From: Cryptomeria japonica
Lineage: Eukaryota > Streptophyta > Pinopsida > Cupressales > Cupressaceae
Reading direction: 5' to 3'
NCBI RefSeq assembly: GCF_030272615.1
Contig: NC_081411.1
Location: 158,698,471-158,762,470 of the forward strand
Length of the DNA stretch: 64,000 bases
Position numbers and translations under genes: made by a program. Positions 57,305 through 64,000 of the stretch are shown piece by piece (the first letter of the stretch is position 1; the number at the start of each line of letters is the position of its first letter). The notes under the pieces were generated by a model. It did no database searches, was not told the DNA's origin, and saw only the letters and a list, made by a program, of their open reading frames with translations.

Positions 57305-58328
57305 TGTAAAGTTCCTTGACTAAGACTGCTTGTAAATAGATGAATATACCCAAATTTAAATAGAGACATGTTATACAACACTGCAAGTGGATGCCAATGA
57401 CTATCTTTTAACAGTATTATTATTCAATATGTGTAGTCTCATATTAACATTCAGGCTTACTGTTAAACATAGTATTTTCAACTGAGAGAAGTAATGACAT
57501 TATTCAATAATCAAATGATTTACTGTTATACTCGGAAACAAGTCAAGGTTTTCCTTCGGAATGCACCTGTCAGTCCGCAGAGATTGGTGATGCCAACTTA
57601 TTGCTGTAGCCTCCCGACGATTCTTCACATGTCCACCGATCATAGGGTAAAGGCGATATCAGCACTGTGCGTTCACCCCGAACTGCATGCTGCGGAATGC
57701 TTGAGAGTTAACACTGCATCACAGCACCACTATTATCTACTGCTCTCCAAATATACCGTGCAATACTTGCGATTTATTCCGCATAGAAATGCCCGCGCAA
57801 TATATCCCGATATCAGGTTGTAGAACCATGGAGAGAAATGTTCGTCAGGTCATCTTTCGCTTGCGTCTGGGATTCTTATTTCCATCGCGTGCCAAGGAGA
57901 GTGCACAGGACTGAAACTCATGCCACCACCGTTTGTATTGAACTAGGTTTAAGTTCAGGACTGCGACTCATGCCACCATTGCAAATGCCCAACGTGAATC
58001 CATTTTCGAGCTGCATCCAATAGGTCAGCTATCAACTGACGAAAGGAGAATTGCTTCTATTCATTTTCTATTTCACCAATGATTCCAATCTGTTCCCATT
58101 TGCCAAGACTCTTCCCTGTTAAATTTGTTCTGAGATGGTGGTTCTTCAACCAAATCGAACCAATTCTCTTAACCATCGATTCATATAAGATTTTATTAAT
58201 TATCTTATAAATTAATATTATAATAGACATCTACTAATTAATTATTTCATATTAGTGAATTGGGACTAATATAAAAGAATTAATATATTAATATAATTTT
58301 AACTTAGAATTTGTTAGGGGATATTATA
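57305..58328 (-). repeat. 3' LTR of element H
   Basis: About 1,024 bp. On the plus strand it runs from TGTAAAGTTCCTTG to GGGGATATTATA; the minus-strand start appears mutated from TG to TA. It is preceded on the minus strand by GGGCAGGGGAGTC (PPT, about 58,329-58,341). Confidence 0.8.
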
Positions 58329-58429
58329 GACTCCCCTGCCCGGTGTTGCTTGCCCACAAGCAACTGTAGGTTAGAATGCTGGAGAATATGCTCATTTTCC
58401 CATGTAGCATCATCTAAGGGCAAATCCTT

Positions 58430-61400
58430 CTACTTAATTAGATACTCTCGGGTAGTCCGGTTCCGCAATTTCCTATCTCGGGATTCTAAAATCACTTCAG
58501 GAATCATTTCCAATTTTCCTTCATCATTCAAGGGAGGTAGTTCCTCCGACACTGTCAGTTGTTGTCCCAAAGTCTTTTTGAGACAAGATACATGAAACAC
58601 ATTGTGTATCCTTCTAGCTGCTGGTAAATCCAGTTCGTAAGCAACTATGCCAACTTTCCGAACAACTGGATATGGTCCATCAAATCGAGGCTTTAACTTT
58701 TCAGCACCACTACGCTTAAGAGATGATTGCCGGTGGGGCTCTAACCTTAGATATACCAAATCACCAACTTCAAAATGTCGCTCGACTCGTTTTCTATCAG
58801 CATACATTTTCTGTTGATTCTGTGCACATTGCAAATTCTTCTTAAGTGCTTTCAAAATATCCTGGCAATCCTGAAGCAAATCACAGGATTTGGGAACGTT
58901 ACTTTGATAAAAGGCAAGATGAAGGAAAGAGAGGGCATCATAACCATATAATGCCTTGAAAGGAGTCATACCAATTGACATATGAAATGTAGTGTTATAG
59001 CAATATTCACCCAATACAACCAACGAACCCAAGCTTTCTGATGGCCTACCACATAGTTACGAAGATAACCTTCAATCCATTTGTTCACTATTTCTGTCTA
59101 TCCGTCTATTTGGGGATGATAACTAGTACTATGATTCAACTTTGTTCCTATCAATCTAAAAAGTTCCTCCCAAAATATACTCAAGAATTGCCTATCTCAA
59201 TCACTGATAATGTTCGTCGGTAATCCATGTAAACGAAATATGTCTCTAAAGAATAGATCTGCTATCTGAATAGCTATAAACCCAGTACTGATAGAAAATA
59301 AATGTGCAAATTTAGTCAATCTATCAACCACAACAAAATTACAATCTTTACCTTGGGACCTAGGTAAACCTGTAATAAAATCCATAGATATACTTTCCCA
59401 TTTTTGTTCTGGTATTGGCAGCGGTTGTAACAAACCTGTAGGATAAGTATGCTTTGCTTTATTTTGCTAGCAAGTGGTGCATTCCTTGACATAACGAAGG
59501 ACATCATTTTCTAATCCTTTCCATGTGAACCTTTCTCTTATTTGTCGATAAGTTTTAAAGTATCCGGGGTGTCCTGCTAAAGGAATATCATGCACTAATT
59601 GGAGGATTTTCTCCTTCAACTTTGACCCAAGTACCAAGTAAATTATGTCCTTGTAATAGATAACATCATTCACAACCTTATATTTGTCATCTTGTACATT
59701 CCTATCTAGCAATTCACATGCAAAAGAATCCTTAGAGTACTGAGCCAACAATAAATATTTTCAATCTACTGTTACTACAGATAATGCATTTATCTCCGGC
59801 TTCCTAGATAAGGCATCTGCAACAACATTGTTTTTACCCTTCACATATTCAATTTCAAAGTCATAGGCTTGGATCTTACTGATCCATTTTTGCTGCCTGT
59901 CATTTAAATCTTTTTGCCCCAAGAAATATCTCAAACTGTTATGGTCAGTTCTTGCTACAAATTTGCTACCAACCAAGTATTGCCTAAATTTCGTTACTGC
60001 ATGCATGATTGCCAACATTTCCTTGTCATAAATGGAATATAATTTCTCAAGGTTACTAAGTTTCCTGCTTTCATAAGCTATAGGATGTTTATTTTGCATT
60101 AAAACTGCTCCTATTCCCTCTCTGGAAGCATCACATTCCAAAACAAAAGGTTGATGAAAATCAGGGAGTGCAAGTACTGGACAAGAACTCATTACCTCTT
60201 TAAGTTTCTCAAAAACTGTTTGTGCTTTTTCAGTCCATCGGAATGCCCCTTTTTTGGTAAGATCTGTCAATGGTGCCCCTAGCTGTGAAAACCCTCTGAC
60301 AAACTGCCTGTAATAACTGCATAAACCAAAGAATCCTCTTAACTCAGTAAGATTCCATGGTGGTGGCCAATCCAAAATGGCCCTTATCTTTTCTTGATGA
60401 ACCTGTACCCCTATAGCACTGATCATATGCCCTAAATGCAAAATTTTTGTCACTCCAAATTCACATTTAGAAGCCTTTGCATAAAGTGATTGAGATTCCA
60501 TAATACTAATAACTATGTCAATGTGTTTTAAGTGATCATCCTAGGTTTTACTGTAAATTAATATATCATCAAAGAAGACTAGCAAAAATTTCCTTAGCTG
60601 TTTGTTAAAGATGTGATTCATACAAGAGTGAAATGTTGCCGGAGCATTTGTTAAACCAAAGGGCATAACCAAAAATTCATAATGACCATAATGACAGCGA
60701 AAAGCTGTTTTATGAATATCTTGATCTCTCAGCTTAATCTGATGATATCCTAATCTCAAATCGATTTTAGAAAAGTAAATAGCACCATGTAATTCATCTA
60801 ACAACTCATCAATACGAGGAATTGGATACTTGTTTTTGATCGTCTTTTTGTTGAGAGCCTGGTAATCAATACACATACAGAGCGTTCCATCTTTCTTTTT
60901 GACCAGTACTACTGACGATGCAAAAGGGCTAGAACTAGGCTTGATATGCCCCATATCCAACAATTCTTTAATCGCCTTTTCTATTTCAGCCTTGAATGTT
61001 TGAGGATGTCTGTAAGGAGTTGTGATCACTGGTTGGGCACCTTCTACTAGTTCAATGGTATGTTCAAATCCTCTGTTAGGTGGAACTCCTGGAGGAATAT
61101 CACTGAAAACCACAAGGTGTGAATCTAATACTTTTAACAAATCATCTTGATAAGTTTTTGATTCAAATCCTAGTACCTTGTTAGAAATTAAGCATTGTGC
61201 TAACCATGCCACATCTCCATCCCTGAACATAGCCTCCATTCTTCTAGCACTAACAATCCTGAGACCATCGTTAGACATACCACGAAGCACTACATTCTTA
61301 TCATCAATCTTAAAAGAGAATTCCAGTCTTTTATAACTCTGCGTGTATTCATCTAATGTTTCCATCCATTGAATGCCCAAAACAACATTTGTATCAGCCA

Positions 61401-61790
61401 AATCAATCACATAGAAATCATTAGTAACAGTGTAATTGCCAAGAGAAATACTCAATTTAGGAACTTTGTGAGTGCACCTGCTACTTTAACATCAAAACCT
61501 TCATGTTTTTCAGTTTGTAACCCCCGGTTTTCCACAAGAGCTGCATCTATAAAATCTTGAGTAGAACCACTATCAAGCATGACAACCACACACTGCCCAT
61601 TCAAAACTCCTCTAATTCTGAAAATATTATAATGAGGTGTTCCCGTCATAGATGCTATTATCCCTTCTCCATGTTTAGTACCTATCTCTGATACTATGTT
61701 CTGAGGTGTAGGATCTATATTAGGTTCAACATTCTCTTCATCGTCACTATCTGACATAACTTCAATGTAATGAATTTTTCCCTTTCTCAA
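58430..61790 (-). pseudogene. Element H pol: protease, RT, RNase H, integrase, chromodomain
   Basis: In minus-strand order: protease LDSGSTQDFIDAALVE (about 61,560-61,610); RT with [19 protein letters not shown] and catalytic FFDD (60,565-60,576); RNase H with PFVLECDASREGIGAVLMQ, SNLEKLYSIYDKEMLA and FVARTDHNSL; integrase zinc HPGYFKTYRQIRERFTWKG...CTTC; core [20 protein letters not shown] with later catalytic residues; and a C-terminal GPYPVVRKVG...RIHNVFHVSCLKK leading to a chromodomain start (MIPEVILESRDRKLRNR...EYLIK). Breaks: a frameshift near 61,455 and stops at 60,541, 59,761, 59,467, 59,197 and 58,430. Most stops fit C-to-T or G-to-A changes (for example Trp to TAG in the chromodomain). 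Confidence 0.9.
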
Positions 61791-61818
61791 ACATCTATGT
61801 CCCGGCTGTCATGATTCT

Positions 61819-63027
61819 CTACAGCTGAAACATAGTTTTTTTCCTTCTGAGTTCTTCTCTCTCCTCTTTATCTAGCTTGTTTTTAGGGTAATTATCTTTA
61901 TGGAAAGGTTGTTTGTCATTTTCAGCTTTAGATGGTGGGGCTTTTAAAAATTTCCCTTTTGAAGATGGCTCCAATTCTCTTGCTCTTTTAATAGTTGTTT
62001 GTAAAGTATGAGGGTTCAAGGACTTAACCCAACCTTTGAGTGAATCCGATAGTCCATCTATAAATATCACAATTTTATGTCTTTCAAAAATTTTAGTCAC
62101 TAAAATTGCTAATTTTTCAAATTCAAAAATGTATTGTTCAACAGTCCCAGATTGCTTAAGCTAGGTTAAATCTTTTAGATGAAGTTTAGGATCTTTGGAG
62201 TCAAATCTGTCAATAAGTTTCTCAGTAAATTCAACATATGTATTAATCTGATTATGACCCAAAGTTACTTGCCCATGGTGCCACCATTCGTGTGCTACAC
62301 CATCAAGATGTAATGCTACATATTTAATTGCTTCATCTTCCAACATAGGATTTAATTGGAAGTAGGTATCAAGCTTCTGCACCAAGCTCTAGCTGTTGTT
62401 TTCCCTAACCCATCAAAATAAGGGATAGACATCTTACCTATTTTCCTTTGCAATTCAATGTTATTCCCTCGTTGTCCCCTTGGCCTATGTTTCATTCTGA
62501 CATCCAAGTACTCTCTAAATGTCATGGTTGATCTAAAATCATCTCCTGATAATAACCAATCTTGATGTATCTCATCCTGTAATTCTCTAATTGTTGGTTC
62601 ATTTTCTGGTTGCACATTTCTAACAGTGAACGTGGGCATAAAAGGTTTGGCTGTTCCTTTTCTTTCTGGCTGATTATTATTGACAGAATGTTCATCTCTA
62701 CCCCCATTGTTTGTCCCAACATTTTGGTGTTGATTATTTCCATTATTTTTTATGTTGGTTAATAAATTGGGCCATTAAATTAGTCATTTTGTTGACATTG
62801 TCCTGCATATCTTGTTAACTTCTAATTAAGGCTGTTATGAGATCCCTATTATTTTCTGGTTCCCCCATACTGTTTTTTTCAAAAATAATTTCTTCATCAA
62901 TTTCGGTATGGCTATCCTCAATCTCAAACTGAATAGAAGAGCTATTGTGTGCTAAAGGAGAGTTTTGATATCTGTTTTGACGGACCCTAGTATTCCGGAA
63001 ATTATAATTTCCCTGGCGCATACTCAA
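61819..63027 (-). pseudogene. Element H gag, fragmented
   Basis: Five overlapping minus-strand open stretches (62,815-63,027; 62,522-62,743; 62,352-62,639; 62,161-62,385; 61,819-62,100) together follow the plant gypsy gag plan. They give a retrotransposon-gag core (IPYFDGLGKTTARAWCRSL, DEAIKYVALHLDGVAHEWWH, EFTEKLIDRFDSKDP), then FIDGLSDSLKGWVKSLNP and a basic tail. At least three frameshifts and several stops are needed to break it this way. The zinc knuckle is degraded (about 61,810). Confidence 0.8.
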
Positions 63028-63083
63028 CTGTGCATAGATTTTACATGAATTTCCAACACCCTACAGGCTAGCAAGATTTCTAG

Positions 63084-63095
63084 GCTCTGATACCA
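63084..63095 (-). other. Primer binding site of element H
   Basis: Minus-strand TGGTATCAGAGC, one base from the LTR end, is complementary to initiator tRNA-Met. Confidence 0.9.
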
Positions 63096-63096
63096 C

Positions 63097-64000
63097 TGTA
63101 AAGTTCCTTGACTAAGACTATTTGTAATAGATGAATATATCCAAATTTAAATAGAGATGTGTTATACAACACTGCAAGTGGATGCCAATGACTATCTTTT
63201 AACAGTATTATTATTCAATATGTGCAGTCTCATATTAACATTCAGGCTTACTGTTAAACATAGTATTTTCAACTGAGAGAAGTAATGACATTATTCAATA
63301 ATCAAATGATTTACTGTTATACCCTGAAACAAGACAAGGTTTTCCTTCGGAATGCACCTGTCAGTCCATGGAGATTGGTGATGCCAACTTATTGCTGTAG
63401 CCTCCCGACGATTCTTCACATGTCCACCGGTCACATGGTAAAGGCGATATCAGCACTGTGTACGCTCACCCTGAACTCCATGCTGTGGAATGCTTGAGAG
63501 TTAACATTGGATCGCAGCACCACTATTATCTACTATGTGTTTACTTCTCTCCAAATACTGCACAATACTTGCGATTTATTCCACACAGAAATGCCTGCGC
63601 AATATATCCCGATATCGGGTTGTAGAACCATGGAGAGAAATGTTCGTCGGGCTGTCTTCCGCCTGCGTCAGGGATTCTTATTTCCGTCACGTGCCAAGGA
63701 GGGTGCACGAGACTGTAACTCACGCCACCACCATTTGTATTGAACTAGGTTTAAGTTCAGGACTGCGACTCACGCCACTGTTGCAAATGCCCAACGCAAA
63801 TCCATTTTCGAACTGCATCCAATAGGTCAGCTATCAACTGACAAAAGGAGAATTGCTTCTATTTGTTTCCTATTTCACCAATGATTCCAATTTGTCCCCA
63901 TTTACCGAGACTCTTCCCTGTTAAATTTTTTCCGAGATGGTGGTTCTTCAACCGACTCGAACCAATTCTCTTAACCATCTATTCATATAAGATTTTATTA
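63097..64000 (-). repeat. 5' LTR of element H, cut by the window end
   Basis: Matches 57,305-58,210 with scattered substitutions and small indels. About 120 bp should lie beyond the window. Confidence 0.9.

Larger units (their letters stand above)
57305..64000 (-). mobile_element. Ty3-gypsy chromovirus-like element H, 5' end beyond window
   Basis: Minus orientation: the 5' LTR starts beyond 64,000 and ends at 63,097. PBS TGGTATCAGAGC lies at 63,095-63,084, followed by gag, protease, RT, RNase H, integrase and a chromodomain-like C-terminus, a PPT and the 3' LTR (57,305-58,328). Domain order PR-RT-RH-IN identifies Ty3-gypsy, and the chromodomain places it among chromoviruses (Tekay/Reina/CRM-like; lineage not resolved). 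Every coding segment carries stops or frameshifts. It interrupts LTR B2; the 5-bp flank on the left is AAATG, and the right flank cannot be checked. Confidence 0.9.

Noticed and set aside
57494-58023. Plus-strand open frames inside the H LTRs (also 63,285-63,825)
   Set aside because: They repeat only because the LTR is repeated; they lie opposite to element orientation and show no protein motif.
1-64000. tRNA or rRNA genes
   Set aside because: No cloverleaf with A and B boxes or rRNA block was recognised; tRNA-like hits are only primer binding sites.

Overview
The window looks like nuclear DNA of a land plant with a large repeat-rich genome, most likely a conifer. It is AT-rich, has no bacterial gene organisation, and is almost entirely nested Ty1-copia and Ty3-gypsy LTR retrotransposons with very long LTRs. 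Only two stretches resemble host genes: a decayed PQ-loop transporter-like gene (+, about 1.67-3.54 kb) and the last exon of a folate-biopterin-transporter-like gene (-, about 7.15-7.66 kb). Species is inference; I ran no database search.

Layout. 1-9.6 kb: the two host-gene remnants, a Copia gag relic and a hAT-like MITE. 9.6-16.3 kb: LTR element F (target-site duplication, TSD, AGCCC), containing a reverse Copia LTR with an RNase H end, a miniature TRIM-like element, and a foldback LTR-derived element B1 (TSD GGACG). 16.3-21.6 kb: a tandem GC-rich repeat split by solo LTR A1 (4.5 kb, TSD GGCCC). From 21.6 kb starts LTR A2. It can be followed to 49,601 once four insertions are removed: element C (21,674-28,675, TSD TTGGA), solo LTR D (30,988-32,903, TSD TATGG), a full-length Copia (33,717-39,383, TSD CTTCA) and solo LTR A3 (40,960-47,970, TSD ATACC). 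A2 ends in a terminal hairpin followed by a PBS-like sequence. 50.6-55.6 kb: truncated minus-strand gypsy and Copia pol pieces. 55.6 kb to the end: LTR B2, split by a minus-strand chromodomain gypsy element H whose 5' LTR runs off the window.

The most interesting system is the giant-LTR family A1/A2/A3 (4.5, about 6.4 and 7.0 kb after removing insertions). Although their sequences differ, they share one plan: TGTTGAyG start, a U3 with a GACTCCAAGGTT core, antisense protein-coding sequence, a tandem array of hairpins, a terminal hairpin, and an ACAACA end. The hairpin sequence differs completely between the three. A2 and A3 carry homologous antisense proteins (about 1,210 codons in A3). Hand comparison of one 26-codon block shows many synonymous changes, which suggests selection on the protein. 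I do not recognise the protein family.

All element boundaries, TSDs and repeat counts were read by eye and should be confirmed by alignment.
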